DNA of 64,000 nucleotides from Streptomyces sp. ISL-100 (GCF_018614615.1 NZ_JAGGOK010000020.1:1-64000), one strand, 5' to 3'; shown: positions 42,882 through 51,050, counted from the first letter of the stretch. Program-made: numbers and translations. Notes: a model not told the origin generated them from the letters alone.

Positions 42882-43695
42882 CCTGTCGACCATCAGCCAC
42901 GAGGACGTCCTGGCCGAAGCGGAAAAGCGTACCGGCCGCGTTTTCGATCGTGGTCGTGCCCGCTACTCCCAGTACAACGGGACGGCCGGGTTCCCGACGT
43001 CGGCGGGCACGTGGGTGCGGCTGGCGTGGGTGCGGCCCGGCGCGTTCAGCGCGCAGTCGTGGACGGGGCTGGAGGCATCCGTCGCGATCGAGGGAGTGCC
43101 GCGACCGGACTGGTTCGCGGGCTCGATGTGGCACGACGAGGGCCGGGGGGTGGTGTGGCGCGTCGATGAGATGAGCCTCGCCACCGCCCCGGCGCTCTCG
43201 CCGACGGGCACCGTCGCCCGCGATCCGGACCTGACAGACGCATGGTGGGCCGACCTTCATACGGCGCTTGGGAACCTGGCCCGGCACGAGACGAGCCGGG
43301 TGTGCGTCCAGCAGGGCCACCTCTCCAAGCGGATCGAGGAGGTGTACGGCGACCAAGTCGACACGACAGTGACGGAATGGACGTGCGCACACGGCGACGT
43401 CGGATACGCCAACCTCACCGCCGCCCCCCTCACCCTGCTCGATTGGGAGGACTGGGGGCTGGCGCCCACCGGCTGGGACGCGGCCTGTCTGTGGTCAGCC
43501 TCGCTACCGGTTCCCACCCTGGCCGCACGTGTCCTCAACGAGTTCGCTGACGTCCTCAACACCCGAACCGGTCAACTATCGCGGCTGATCCTGTGCGCGA
43601 ACGTGGCGCGGGCGTTCCGGCGAACGGGAAAGGCAGGCGCGCTGACCGGCGCCATGGAGGCTGCGGCCTCCGAACTGCTGGCCTCCCTGAGCTGA
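42862..43695 (+). CDS. APH/choline-kinase-like phosphotransferase
   Basis: The 277-residue protein starts at GTG 42862 (GGAAAGGA eight bases upstream) or ATG 42874; either overlaps the reductase end. Seen: Brenner-type catalytic motif CAHGDVGYANL (about 175-185) and the metal-binding DWEDWG shortly after. The N-terminal lobe is short. This family phosphorylates aminoglycosides, small alcohols, sugars and sometimes peptides. As the last gene of the peptide-JmjC-AKR-kinase cassette, it may phosphorylate the peptide product or confer self-resistance. Substrate unknown. Confidence 0.82.
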   Translation: MQPTMDDLSTISHEDVLAEAEKRTGRVFDRGRARYSQYNGTAGFPTSAGTWVRLAWVRPGAFSAQSWTGLEASVAIEGVPRPDWFAGSMWHDEGRGVVWRVDEMSLATAPALSPTGTVARDPDLTDAWWADLHTALGNLARHETSRVCVQQGHLSKRIEEVYGDQVDTTVTEWTCAHGDVGYANLTAAPLTLLDWEDWGLAPTGWDAACLWSASLPVPTLAARVLNEFADVLNTRTGQLSRLILCANVARAFRRTGKAGALTGAMEAAASELLASLS

Positions 43696-43892
43696 ACGCC
43701 AACGAGCGGTGAACTCGTCCACGTGAGGCGGCCTGCCACAGACGTGCCGCTGAGTGTCCCGGAAGGCGCCTAGTCGCAGGGGGTCAGTCTCCTGACCTGC
43801 GGCGATACGTCCGGGCGTAACAGATCTGGCGATCCGACGTAAGTGACCGTGAGGGCTTGCCCCTCGATCACCTACCAAGGAGATGCCCCTCC

Positions 43893-44522
43893 ATGAGCAC
43901 CACCTCCGTCGTGCCCGCGGCCTTTGTCCAAGCCACCGAGGCATTCGCCCGCGGCGCCGAGCACGTAGACCCGGAAACCCTCGATCTGTATCTGTCCGAG
44001 GTCGCCGACCAGGCGTCGTGTTCGCTGCTGCGCGACCGCTTCCGCAACGACTTCCCTCATGCTGCCTACCACGAGCTGCTGTCCACCGTGGCGGCCCTTC
44101 GCTCTGTACTCGGCTTCTCTCCGACTCCCACTGCCGTTGAAGTGCTGGACTGGCAGGACCAGCAGCGCATCGTCTTCGCCGAAGCCGTACGGGGGCCGAA
44201 GACGCAGTACCTCGTGGTCTTCGTCGACGGGCCGTACCGGGGAGTCGAGATGGCTCTCGATGGCCCGGCGGAGCCGTACCCGAACGCAGACGACCCTCTC
44301 GGGCACCTGGCAGACGGCTGGATCGCGGGCCCTCCCGCCTTCATCCCTCTGCCGATCGTCTGGGGGGACACTGCACGGCCGGGTCACGGCAGCGTCCGGT
44401 ACAAGCGCGGCTACGCCCCGGACTCCGAGGGCCGGTGGCAGTTCCGAGTTCGCACGGATGACCCCGCGCCGCCGGAGGGTGCCCGCCCGAACATCACCGT
44501 GCCGGCCGCGCAGGAGATCTGA
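43893..44522 (+). CDS. unknown 209-aa protein
   Basis: ATG 43893 is chosen, with AAGGAG about ten bases upstream. The protein is mixed alpha/beta with no family I recognise (ATEAFARGAEHVDPETLDLY; LVVFVDGPYRGVEMALDGP; PIVWGDTARPGHGSVRYKRG). Its stop overlaps the next ATG (TGATGG), so it begins a run of coupled small genes to 46186. The 197-base gap before it contains no gene. Confidence 0.65.
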   Translation: MSTTSVVPAAFVQATEAFARGAEHVDPETLDLYLSEVADQASCSLLRDRFRNDFPHAAYHELLSTVAALRSVLGFSPTPTAVEVLDWQDQQRIVFAEAVRGPKTQYLVVFVDGPYRGVEMALDGPAEPYPNADDPLGHLADGWIAGPPAFIPLPIVWGDTARPGHGSVRYKRGYAPDSEGRWQFRVRTDDPAPPEGARPNITVPAAQEI

Positions 44523-44863
44523 TGGCGGCCACGTTCGAGGACTGGGCGGCTACGTTCGCCGACTGGAAGACGGAGCCGATCAAGAACCCCGTCGTGGACT
44601 GGCAGCAGGTCTACATACGCCTCCAGCCCCACGCTGCCGAATCGCTGGCTCTCGCTGCCGGGTTCCCGATCTTCCCGGTCCCGCTGCCGTTCACCACGAT
44701 CAAGGTGCGCGCCGAGGTGCCGTGTCCCGCGTGTGGTCAAGGCCGGGTGTCGCGGTATTGGCGCTTGGAAAGGCGCGTGCTGATCGCCGGTTCGGGGTGC
44801 TGGCGGCACGTCTTCGTTATGGCGCCTCCGTTGCCGTTCCTGTGGATGGAGGACGAGGCGTGA
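44522..44863 (+). CDS. unknown 113-aa protein with a CPxC knuckle
   Basis: It starts at ATG 44522, overlapping the previous stop and behind GGAGATCTG. A central VPCPACGQGRVSRYWRLERR looks like half of a zinc knuckle, with another Cys in GSGCWRHV. The aromatic-rich N-terminus (FEDWAATFADWKTEP) is unusual. No family is recognised. Confidence 0.6.
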   Translation: MAATFEDWAATFADWKTEPIKNPVVDWQQVYIRLQPHAAESLALAAGFPIFPVPLPFTTIKVRAEVPCPACGQGRVSRYWRLERRVLIAGSGCWRHVFVMAPPLPFLWMEDEA

Positions 44864-45537
44864 CCGCGCTAACCGTCGAGAGGCCGACCGCGGTATGGGC
44901 CGGGCGGGTCATCGTGCGCGCGGCAGGCCGGATAGCCCTGCACGTCGCCGTGGCGGGGGCCACGGTGCCCACCGCGACAATGTTCACGGTGCCGGTGGAA
45001 TGCAAGCCGGACGCAGAGTCGGCCCCGGGCGTGCGGCCTTGGACCGGTCCTGTTGACGAGGAGCGGTTGTGCGCGTCCTGCCTGCGGGCGTTGCGGGGCG
45101 AGCCGGAGCCAGAACCCGCCCGCACAATCCCCACGGGTACGGCCGTAGCTCTGCCTGACCCGGGCGCGGACCGCCAGGAGCGCCGCCCGCTGCGTGCGGT
45201 TGCTGATCTATCGACCTACACCGCTCCGAGCCTGTCAGCCGAACACCGGGGGCGTCCCATCCGGTGGTCGGAGTGGGTCACGGCACCACAGCTCTCGCAC
45301 TACTCGTCCGCCTGCGACTGGTGCGGTGACGCCGGGCCCTGCCTCATGGTGGACGGCCGCCAGGGCAACCCCCTCGTGAAGGACAACCCCCTCGTGAAGG
45401 ACAACCCCCTGCGTTGGTTCGTCGCATACCGCTGTTCGTACTGTCAGGAGATGAGCGTGTACGAGCAGACGGGGTCCGCAGACCTTTCTCGGATCGCCCA
45501 CTTCAAGCCCAAGTCCCCGAAGGGAGCCCGTGCGTGA
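44860..45537 (+). CDS. unknown 225-aa protein with several CxxC pairs
   Basis: GTG 44860 overlaps the previous stop. Cys pairs occur at CASC, CDWCGDAGPC and CSYCQE, consistent with one or two zinc sites. A tandem duplication of the hexapeptide NPLVKD (45367-45402) sits between the last two Cys groups and is probably recent. It is coupled to the next gene by GTGA. No function is known. Confidence 0.6.
   Translation: MTALTVERPTAVWAGRVIVRAAGRIALHVAVAGATVPTATMFTVPVECKPDAESAPGVRPWTGPVDEERLCASCLRALRGEPEPEPARTIPTGTAVALPDPGADRQERRPLRAVADLSTYTAPSLSAEHRGRPIRWSEWVTAPQLSHYSSACDWCGDAGPCLMVDGRQGNPLVKDNPLVKDNPLRWFVAYRCSYCQEMSVYEQTGSADLSRIAHFKPKSPKGARA
45367..45402 (+). repeat. two tandem 18-bp repeats encoding NPLVKD
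   Basis: aaccccctcgtgaaggac occurs twice in perfect tandem, followed by a partial third copy (aaccccct). The reading frame is kept, so copy number could vary without breaking the gene. Confidence 0.9.
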
Positions 45538-45788
45538 ACACCACCGAGCCGTCCGCGAACCTGCTTCGACAGGTCGCCCTCACCGCGTGCGGCCGCAGGC
45601 CGGGCAAGGCTCAGTCCTGTGACTCGTGCGCGCGCAAGGCCCCGGCCCTGCTGAACATCGCCTCCACGGGCGCGGCAGACGCTCTCGCGGCCGCGATCTG
45701 TGGCAGCCAGGGCGGAGCTTGCGCCGACTGCCACAGCAAGGCCGAAGCGATCATCAACGAGACGGCGGAGACGTTGTGCGACGCCTGA
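45534..45788 (+). CDS. 84-aa Cys-rich protein
   Basis: GTG 45534 overlaps the previous stop. Seven cysteines occur (ACGRRPGK, CDSCARK, AAAICGSQGGACADCHSK, LCDA), suggesting zinc or disulphide binding. There is no signal peptide. No family is recognised. Third in a chain of overlapping genes. Confidence 0.6.
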   Translation: MNTTEPSANLLRQVALTACGRRPGKAQSCDSCARKAPALLNIASTGAADALAAAICGSQGGACADCHSKAEAIINETAETLCDA

Positions 45789-46186
45789 GCGGGGAAATCG
45801 GCTCCCGGTCGGCACGCCGCCTTCTCCTTGGCGAGCTGCTGCCGCTGGAAGGGTGGATGAACGTGGAGCTGCACTGCCACCTCGACGGCGCCGGCCCCTC
45901 GGACCGGCATCCGGACCTCACCCAGGTCCTGGTGTCGGTGCCCCCGCCCGAGTGGCCCGGCGGCATCGACCCGCGGGTGGAAGCCCTCGCCGACTACATC
46001 AGCCGCACCATGGAGTTGGGCGCCGGCATCGACGAGATCGACCGGGAGATGCCCGGCCGCAGTGAGCAGTACCGCTACCTCGCCGAGGCGCTGGTGCCGT
46101 GGCTCCTTGCCGCCCCGCGGCGGGAGCTGAAAGACGCATGGGACCGCGGATACAAAGCGGCATCCGCTCAGGCGATCACCCCATGA
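45776..46186 (+). CDS. unknown 136-aa acidic protein
   Basis: GTG 45776 is the likely start, overlapping the previous gene by 13 bases. ATG 45857 (MNVELHCHLDG) is an alternative. The sequence is acidic with a C-terminal helical part (AEALVPWLLAAPRRELKDAW). No domain is recognised. Confidence 0.55.
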   Translation: MRRLSGEIGSRSARRLLLGELLPLEGWMNVELHCHLDGAGPSDRHPDLTQVLVSVPPPEWPGGIDPRVEALADYISRTMELGAGIDEIDREMPGRSEQYRYLAEALVPWLLAAPRRELKDAWDRGYKAASAQAITP

Positions 46187-46238
46187 AAGAGTTCTCCCCA
46201 GGGGGCAGCTCACTGCCGCGTCGGTGAGGGAAAAGGCA

Positions 46239-46793
46239 ATGGGGCGAAGACGGCGACGGTTCATGATCTGGGAATGGCTGGCCGTCCTGTCCGCCAGTGA
46301 CGGAACCTGCCTCTACTGCGCCAGCCGATCCCAGACGATGGACCACGTCATCCCGTTCTCGGACGGAGGCGCCGACGACCTGAAGAACCTCCTGCCGATA
46401 TGCCGTCCGTGCAACCGGACGAAGGGCAAGAAGAACCCAGTCGTATGGCACGTCGCCATGGACCTGTGCCTGCGCTGGAGCGGCGAAGGCTCCTTGCTCG
46501 ACGGAGCGGTTCTCCAAAACAAGAGCCTTCGGGAGCTGTATCTGCTCACCCACACGCAGGTCTTGGAAGCCCTGGACGAGCTGGAGAAAGTGCAGGCCGA
46601 AGTCATCGACGCGCGGCGTACGGCCTGGTTCCAGCGGAAGTTCGAACCCTACGGATATCCCTCTGCCAGGTTCGGCGTCCCCCGGGCCCGAGCCCAGTTC
46701 GACAAACTCATCAGCGAGGGCAGGGTCAAGGGGTACCCGACAGCCGACGAGGAGTGGTCGGAGATCCTGAAGCGACTCGAGATCGGTCGCTGA
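46239..46793 (+). CDS. HNH endonuclease
   Basis: The 184-residue protein starts at ATG 46239 just after GGGAAAAGG; GTG 46224 is an alternative. The HNH core is clear at about residues 20-65: CLYCASRSQTMDHVIPFSDG (zinc Cys pair and catalytic DH) and LLPICRPCNRTKGKK (second Cys pair). HNH nucleases of this size nick or cut DNA in phages, homing elements and restriction systems. Here it precedes the FtsK/TraB-like gene. The target is unknown. Confidence 0.88.
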   Translation: MGRRRRRFMIWEWLAVLSASDGTCLYCASRSQTMDHVIPFSDGGADDLKNLLPICRPCNRTKGKKNPVVWHVAMDLCLRWSGEGSLLDGAVLQNKSLRELYLLTHTQVLEALDELEKVQAEVIDARRTAWFQRKFEPYGYPSARFGVPRARAQFDKLISEGRVKGYPTADEEWSEILKRLEIGR

Positions 46794-46929
46794 CGGTGGC
46801 AGACGTGCAGACGATCACAGCCGGATGGCAGACCTTCGCGCTACAGTGATCACCTAATCGAATACGGGCCCAGGGCCCACCCTCACGGCGGAGAGCAACC
46901 GCCGTAGACCCGAACCGAAAGGCCACGCG

Positions 46930-46968
46930 ATGTTCGCGCGTACCCTCCTCGATGCCTTCCCCAGGTGA
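46930..46968 (+). CDS. 12-codon leader ORF upstream of the translocase gene
   Basis: ATG 46930, preceded by AAAGG, encodes MFARTLLDAFPR and stops at TGA 46966-46968, two bases before a hairpin arm. A short ORF ending at a hairpin ahead of a regulated gene fits translation-coupled attenuation. Very short ORFs occur by chance, so confidence is low. Confidence 0.35.
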   Translation: MFARTLLDAFPR

Positions 46969-46969
46969 C

Positions 46970-47012
46970 GTGACGTGCCCAACCGGGCTCCAACCCCCTC
47001 TCGGCACGTCAC
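46970..47012 (+). promoter_or_regulatory. hairpin in the 5' leader of the translocase gene
   Basis: gtgacgtgcc (46970-46979) pairs with ggcacgtcac (47003-47012), with a 23-base loop. It lies between the 12-codon leader ORF and the ribosome site of the FtsK/TraB-like gene. The remaining part of the 237-base gap holds another small hairpin (cggcgg/ccgccg near 46890) and no gene. Confidence 0.45.
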
Positions 47013-47030
47013 CTCTGCGGAAGGCCTCCG

Positions 47031-48992
47031 ATGAAAGACACCCGACTGCGCCGCACCGCTGCCGCGGTGGCCGGCGCGTCCGTCGCCGTGTGCCGGTTCT
47101 GCGGGCGCCTGCGCTACGAACTGGCCCCGGCCGCTGCGACGTTCGGCCTGACCGCCATGTCGTGGTGGCACCACGCCACCGGAATCGGCTGGCCCGACCA
47201 CACCGTTTACGGCCTGGTGACGGCCGCAACCGGGGCCTTGTGCGCCAAGGGCCTGGAGCACAAGAACACCAAGGCCGCTGCCGTCGGCCTCGGCGGCACC
47301 GTGATGTCCGTCGACGCCTGGCTCGGCGCAGCCCTCGGCCCGTCCGTCCCCTCCGCCATCGCGACCGGCGTCACCATGATCGGTGCCTACGGCCTGTACG
47401 TGCCCTGGTTGGTGAAGTCCCGCCACGACCGCATGAACCTCCAGATCAAGGCCGCGAAGAACGGCGGCCTGCCCAACTCCATGGGCATCAACGTCGGCAC
47501 GCCCGGCGTCACCGGCGACACCCAGGAGGAGACCGCCCTGCGCCGCGCCCTCGTGGCCCTCGGCATCCCCGCCCAGGACGTCTCCCGGATCGTGTTCACT
47601 GAGACCGGATGGAACAGCGTCGTGACGCTGCCGCCCGGTAAGAACACCTCCGCCGCCGTGGTGATCTCCAAGCAGAAGCAGCTCGCCGCGAACCTCGACC
47701 TGCCCGGCACGCTGCGACTCCGCGTCGGCGAGCGGGAGAACCAGCTCCTGGTGCAGATGCAGGTCCGCGACCCGCTCGCCGAGACCATCGAGTGGCCGGG
47801 GCCGTCGATGACGTCGTGCACCGAATGGCTCCCACTCGGCCTGTCCCCGGACGGGACGCCGTTCGGCTACCACCCCCTCTACAACCACGTGTTGGTCGCG
47901 GGTGCCACGGACAACGGCAAGTCCGGTGTCCTGAACGTGATCCTCGGCAACCTCGCAGCCTGCCAGGACGCGGAGGTTCTGCTCGTCGACATGAAGCCCG
48001 GCGCCGTGGAACTGGGCCCCTGGGAGTCGTGCTCCCTGGCTCTGGCGGACTCCGTCGACCGCGCGAAGGCCCTCTTCACCATGGTCCGACAGGAGATCAA
48101 GGAGCGCGGCGAGCTGATGTCGCAGTGGCGCCGGGAGACCGGCGTCCCGGTACGCAAGTGGGACCCGGCCAAGCACGGCCGCCCCGCCTGGTTCATCGTC
48201 ATCGACGAGCTGGCGGAACTGATCCGCCGCGCCCCCGACCTGGCGAAGGAACTTGAATCCCTCAAGCAGCTCGCCCGATTCGCCGCGATCATGTTCGTCG
48301 AGGCGACGCAGTCCCCCTCGGCCAAGGTCTTCGGCGACTCCACCGACGCGCGGCAGCAGTACCAGGTACGCATCGGCCTGGGCGTCACCGAGCCGACCGC
48401 GACCAACCTCATATTCGGCGTGGGGGCGCACGGCGAAGGCTGGCGACTCGACCTGCTGAACCTGCCGGGGAAGCTGATGATTGCCTCCCGCGACAACGCC
48501 CACAAAGCGCCGCTGGAGCGCAGGGCCTACTACCCGACCGACGAGGACATCGCCGCCACCATCGCCGAGTTCGGCGGCGTCAGCGCGGACGGCACGCTGC
48601 TCGAACCCACCGCACCCGCCGGCGGCCCGGGAGACGGAGGGCCGGGCGGGGGATCTCCCGCGCCGACCCCGGAACCGACCCTCGGGCGGCCGCGGCTGCG
48701 CGCCGTCCCGACGTTCCCCGACGGCTCACGCATCCCGGACAACAGGCTCGCCTTGTGGGAGGCCCTGCAGAAGGCCGGACCCGAGGGGCTGACCCTTCAG
48801 GACGCCGTCGCGCAGGGCATCGCGGGACACCGCACCTCGGTCCAAGGCCCCGTCTCCCAGTGGGTCACCAAGGGCTGGGTCGACGACACCGGCACGCGCG
48901 GCCGCGCCAAGGTCTACGTCCTCACCGCCCCCGAGCACACCCCCACGTCCACCGCCCCGCCCCTGGAGAAGGAGAACGCCCTTGCCCGGTAA
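47031..48992 (+). CDS. FtsK/SpoIIIE-like DNA translocase (TraB-like)
   Basis: The 653-residue protein has an N-terminal membrane region (about 30-130), a central RecA-like motor and a C-terminal winged-helix-like part (about 570-640). Seen: Walker A GATDNGKSG (about 293) and Walker B FIVIDELAEL (about 387), with VEATQSPSA as sensor-like segment. In Streptomyces conjugative elements, TraB-type motors of this design move double-stranded DNA between hyphae using 8-bp recognition repeats; related FtsK-like proteins also occur in phages. I did not find clt-like repeats. The following small membrane gene overlaps it by 11 bases. Confidence 0.9.
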   Translation: MKDTRLRRTAAAVAGASVAVCRFCGRLRYELAPAAATFGLTAMSWWHHATGIGWPDHTVYGLVTAATGALCAKGLEHKNTKAAAVGLGGTVMSVDAWLGAALGPSVPSAIATGVTMIGAYGLYVPWLVKSRHDRMNLQIKAAKNGGLPNSMGINVGTPGVTGDTQEETALRRALVALGIPAQDVSRIVFTETGWNSVVTLPPGKNTSAAVVISKQKQLAANLDLPGTLRLRVGERENQLLVQMQVRDPLAETIEWPGPSMTSCTEWLPLGLSPDGTPFGYHPLYNHVLVAGATDNGKSGVLNVILGNLAACQDAEVLLVDMKPGAVELGPWESCSLALADSVDRAKALFTMVRQEIKERGELMSQWRRETGVPVRKWDPAKHGRPAWFIVIDELAELIRRAPDLAKELESLKQLARFAAIMFVEATQSPSAKVFGDSTDARQQYQVRIGLGVTEPTATNLIFGVGAHGEGWRLDLLNLPGKLMIASRDNAHKAPLERRAYYPTDEDIAATIAEFGGVSADGTLLEPTAPAGGPGDGGPGGGSPAPTPEPTLGRPRLRAVPTFPDGSRIPDNRLALWEALQKAGPEGLTLQDAVAQGIAGHRTSVQGPVSQWVTKGWVDDTGTRGRAKVYVLTAPEHTPTSTAPPLEKENALAR

Positions 48993-49305
48993 GCCCGTCT
49001 ACCCGACGACCGTCTACCCCTACGAACAGATGGCCCAGCACCTGCCCGTCGAGCAGTACCGGGGCGGTGTACCCGCGACCTGCCAGTGCGGACACGGCCA
49101 CGCCCAGCCGGTGCAGCAGATCATCGTCCAGCAGGCCGACCGCTGGGGCCGCTACGTGACGCTCGGGTTCGCCGCGGCGACGATCACCGTGATGCTGCTC
49201 GTCGGCCTGGTGGTCGCCCTAGTCGCAGCCGGGGCGTGCGCCTTGTGCATAGCGGTCGCCGCACGCGCCCTGCGGGGCTTGTTCGGCGGCGGGAAGAAGA
49301 AGTAG
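48982..49305 (+). CDS. 107-aa membrane protein, possible spread (Spd-like) protein
   Basis: TTG 48982 is the start, with AAGGAG eight bases upstream, overlapping the translocase. The N-terminus is Tyr/Gln-rich with CQCGHGHA; residues about 58-98 form one or two membrane helices (TLGFAAATITVMLLVGLVVA). Small hydrophobic proteins next to traB in Streptomyces plasmids act in plasmid spreading; this is the analogy here. A terminator follows at once. Confidence 0.7.
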   Translation: MPGKPVYPTTVYPYEQMAQHLPVEQYRGGVPATCQCGHGHAQPVQQIIVQQADRWGRYVTLGFAAATITVMLLVGLVVALVAAGACALCIAVAARALRGLFGGGKKK

Positions 49306-49334
49306 CGGAGGGGCCCCGAATCGGGGCCCCTCCG
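49306..49334 (+). terminator. 14-bp hairpin terminator after the translocase operon
   Basis: cggaggggccccga (49306-49319) and tcggggcccctccg (49321-49334) are perfectly complementary. It begins one base after the membrane-protein stop codon, marking the end of the operon. Confidence 0.85.
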
Positions 49335-49439
49335 CCGTTGCCCAACGCCTCGAATTGTGGTCAGGCGCAGCAACATCGGCCCGCTGACGGTACCCCAGTC
49401 GCCCACCTGACCAGGCACGACATGGCATGATCCACTCCC

Positions 49440-49874
49440 ATGGGGAGAATCACATGGGGAAGGACCGTGGCGGGCGTTCTGGTCGCCGCCGCGGTGCTGG
49501 GGACGAGTGCTTGCGGCGGAGAAGCCGAGGCCCAGAAGAAGCCCGCCGCGAAGCCGAAGGTTCCGACCGTCGCCGCGGCGACCAAGACGTTCCAGGACGC
49601 CGTCACCACCTTCGACACGACCGACGGCTGCCCGAAGGCGACCGGCGAGTGCTGGGACAAGATGACGGCGGTTGCAGAGCCCGCCAAGGCCCTGCGGAAG
49701 GCAATGAACGCCGATAAGAAGACCGGCCCAGCCTTCTGGCGGGAGGCGTACGTCCTGCTCGACAAGATGGAGAAGGGGATGGCCGTCGGCGATGACACGT
49801 TCACGAACAGGCCGGACGTCCTAGGGTCAGCGCACGACCTGTCCGACTGGCTCGACGAGAATCCCGTCCAGTAG
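49440..49874 (+). CDS. putative lipoprotein, 144 aa
   Basis: ATG 49440. A signal peptide with basic start and hydrophobic core ends in the lipobox LGTSACGG (Cys about 21), so the mature protein would be lipid-anchored outside the membrane. The rest is helical with Cys pair (DGCPKATGECWDKM). No function is recognised. It is flanked by terminators, so it forms a single-gene unit. Confidence 0.75.
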   Translation: MGRITWGRTVAGVLVAAAVLGTSACGGEAEAQKKPAAKPKVPTVAAATKTFQDAVTTFDTTDGCPKATGECWDKMTAVAEPAKALRKAMNADKKTGPAFWREAYVLLDKMEKGMAVGDDTFTNRPDVLGSAHDLSDWLDENPVQ

Positions 49875-49890
49875 ACGGGGCGAAGAGACT

Positions 49891-49924
49891 GCGCCGCCCC
49901 TGGCCCGATAGCCGGGGGCGGCGC
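49891..49924 (+). terminator. hairpin terminator after the lipoprotein
   Basis: gcgccgcccctggc (49891-49904) pairs with gccgggggcggcgc (49911-49924), with one G-U pair and a six-base loop. Confidence 0.75.
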
Positions 49925-49998
49925 TCGGTTTCGGGACCAGGTTGGCTGAGACTCGGCTCTCGCCCCCTTGTGTCAGCGAGCGCCGATATCGTGCCGTC

Positions 49999-50544
49999 GT
50001 GACGGTTGGAACAGACGAGACGCGCCTGATCATTCTGCGCGGAAACAGTGCCTCGGGTAAGTCATCGATCGCGGCCGGCCTGCGTGAGCAGTTCGGCCGC
50101 AACCTGGCCCTAGTCGGCCAAGACAACCTGCGCCGCATCGTGCTGCGCGAGCGCGACCGGCCCGGCGCCGCCAACGTCGGTCTGATCGGCATGACAGCCC
50201 GCTACGCGCTGGACGCCGGGTTCCACACGGTCGTCGAGGGCATCCTCTACGCCGACCGGTACGCCGCGATGCTGGAAGACCTCGTACGTGACCACCGCGG
50301 CATCTCGCGGTGCTACTACCTTGACGTGCCGCTCCAGGAGACCCTGGCCCGTCACGTGACGAAGCCCGACCTGGCCTACCTTTCGCAGGTCACCGACGAG
50401 CACCTACGCGACTGGTATCGAGAGCAGGACCTGTTGCCCAGCGGCCTGGAGACCGTCATCGAGGCCAGCAGCGCTCTGGACGACACGGTGAAGCGCATCA
50501 TGCGCGAGACGGGCCTCGACAAGGTGCCAGCCATCGACCGCTGA
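49999..50544 (+). CDS. P-loop kinase
   Basis: The 181-residue protein starts at GTG 49999, putting the Walker A motif LRGNSASGKSS near the N-terminus as usual for small kinases. Asp in LVGQDNLRR may be the Walker B-like or catalytic residue. It resembles Streptomyces AAA_33-type or zeta-like kinases, but no antitoxin is adjacent. The phosphate acceptor is unknown. Confidence 0.75.
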   Translation: MTVGTDETRLIILRGNSASGKSSIAAGLREQFGRNLALVGQDNLRRIVLRERDRPGAANVGLIGMTARYALDAGFHTVVEGILYADRYAAMLEDLVRDHRGISRCYYLDVPLQETLARHVTKPDLAYLSQVTDEHLRDWYREQDLLPSGLETVIEASSALDDTVKRIMRETGLDKVPAIDR

Positions 50545-50565
50545 ACCGACATCGCACGGCGCCCG

Positions 50566-50796
50566 TCAGCGGCCGCAGTGTGGGCATCGGCGGCTGCGCA
50601 CGCCGCGGGTCCCGATGTCTATCCCGTCTTCTCGCATCCTCGTCAGATGGAGGCTTGCAGTGGACGGGGAGATGCCGACCGCCTCGGCGAGTTCCCGCAC
50701 GGACGGCTCCTCGCCATACTCGGCGACCCACGCGCGCTGTCTACGCAGGAGGCCACTGCGCCGCTCCTCGGCAGGCTTCCACGCGGAGCGGGTCAC
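50566..50796 (-). CDS. LexA-like winged-HTH small DNA-binding protein
   Basis: The 76-residue protein starts at GTG 50796 in an overlap with the preceding stop. It matches the LexA N-terminal DNA-binding style: VAEYGEEPSVRELAEAVGIS followed by STASLHLTRMREDG, then a C-terminal CPHC. There is no LexA protease domain. It is likely a regulator of small elements. Confidence 0.75.
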   Translation of the reverse strand: MTRSAWKPAEERRSGLLRRQRAWVAEYGEEPSVRELAEAVGISPSTASLHLTRMREDGIDIGTRGVRSRRCPHCGR

Positions 50797-51026
50797 GAAC
50801 CTGCCTCTGTCCGGGCGCGTGCGATCTCCTTGCGAGCGACGCGGGCGGCCGGGGTCCCGGCAGGCGTCTCCCAGAAGGAGTGGCCCGCGATGCGGCGGGA
50901 CAGCTCCAGCAGGCGACGACGGGCACCCGTCTGGGAGCTGGCCGAGGCGTGGGCCAGCTCGTCATAGGTGAGGTACCAAGCGGTCTGATCCCTCAGGAGA
51001 TCACTGGGGAAGCGGTCACGGTCCAT
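50793..51026 (-). CDS. unknown 77-aa basic protein
   Basis: ATG 51026 is taken as start (MDRDRFPSDLL); an upstream extension is possible. Helical and Arg-rich (ARRRLLELSRRIAGHSFWET). It precedes and overlaps the LexA-like gene (GTGA), so both form a two-gene unit whose upstream region carries a LexA-box-like sequence. Confidence 0.55.
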   Translation of the reverse strand: MDRDRFPSDLLRDQTAWYLTYDELAHASASSQTGARRRLLELSRRIAGHSFWETPAGTPAARVARKEIARARTEAGS

Positions 51027-51035
51027 GCTTCGAAT

Positions 51036-51050
51036 AGACCACATGTTCGA
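51036..51050. promoter_or_regulatory. LexA/SOS-box-like sequence
   Basis: agaccacatgttcg-a has a perfect GTTCGA right half and 12 of 14 matches to the actinobacterial SOS box CGAACNNNNGTTCG, taking the variable centre as ACAT. It lies 10-24 bases upstream of ATG 51026. The left half is imperfect, so this may be chance. Confidence 0.3.

Noticed and set aside
45367..45402. Tandem repeat considered as a CRISPR or iteron array
   Set aside because: It has only two full copies, no spacers, and lies in frame inside a coding region, so it is a local duplication.
46854..48503. 549-codon minus-strand frame over the FtsK/TraB-like gene
   Set aside because: It is the shadow of the translocase gene, which has Walker A and B motifs on the plus strand.
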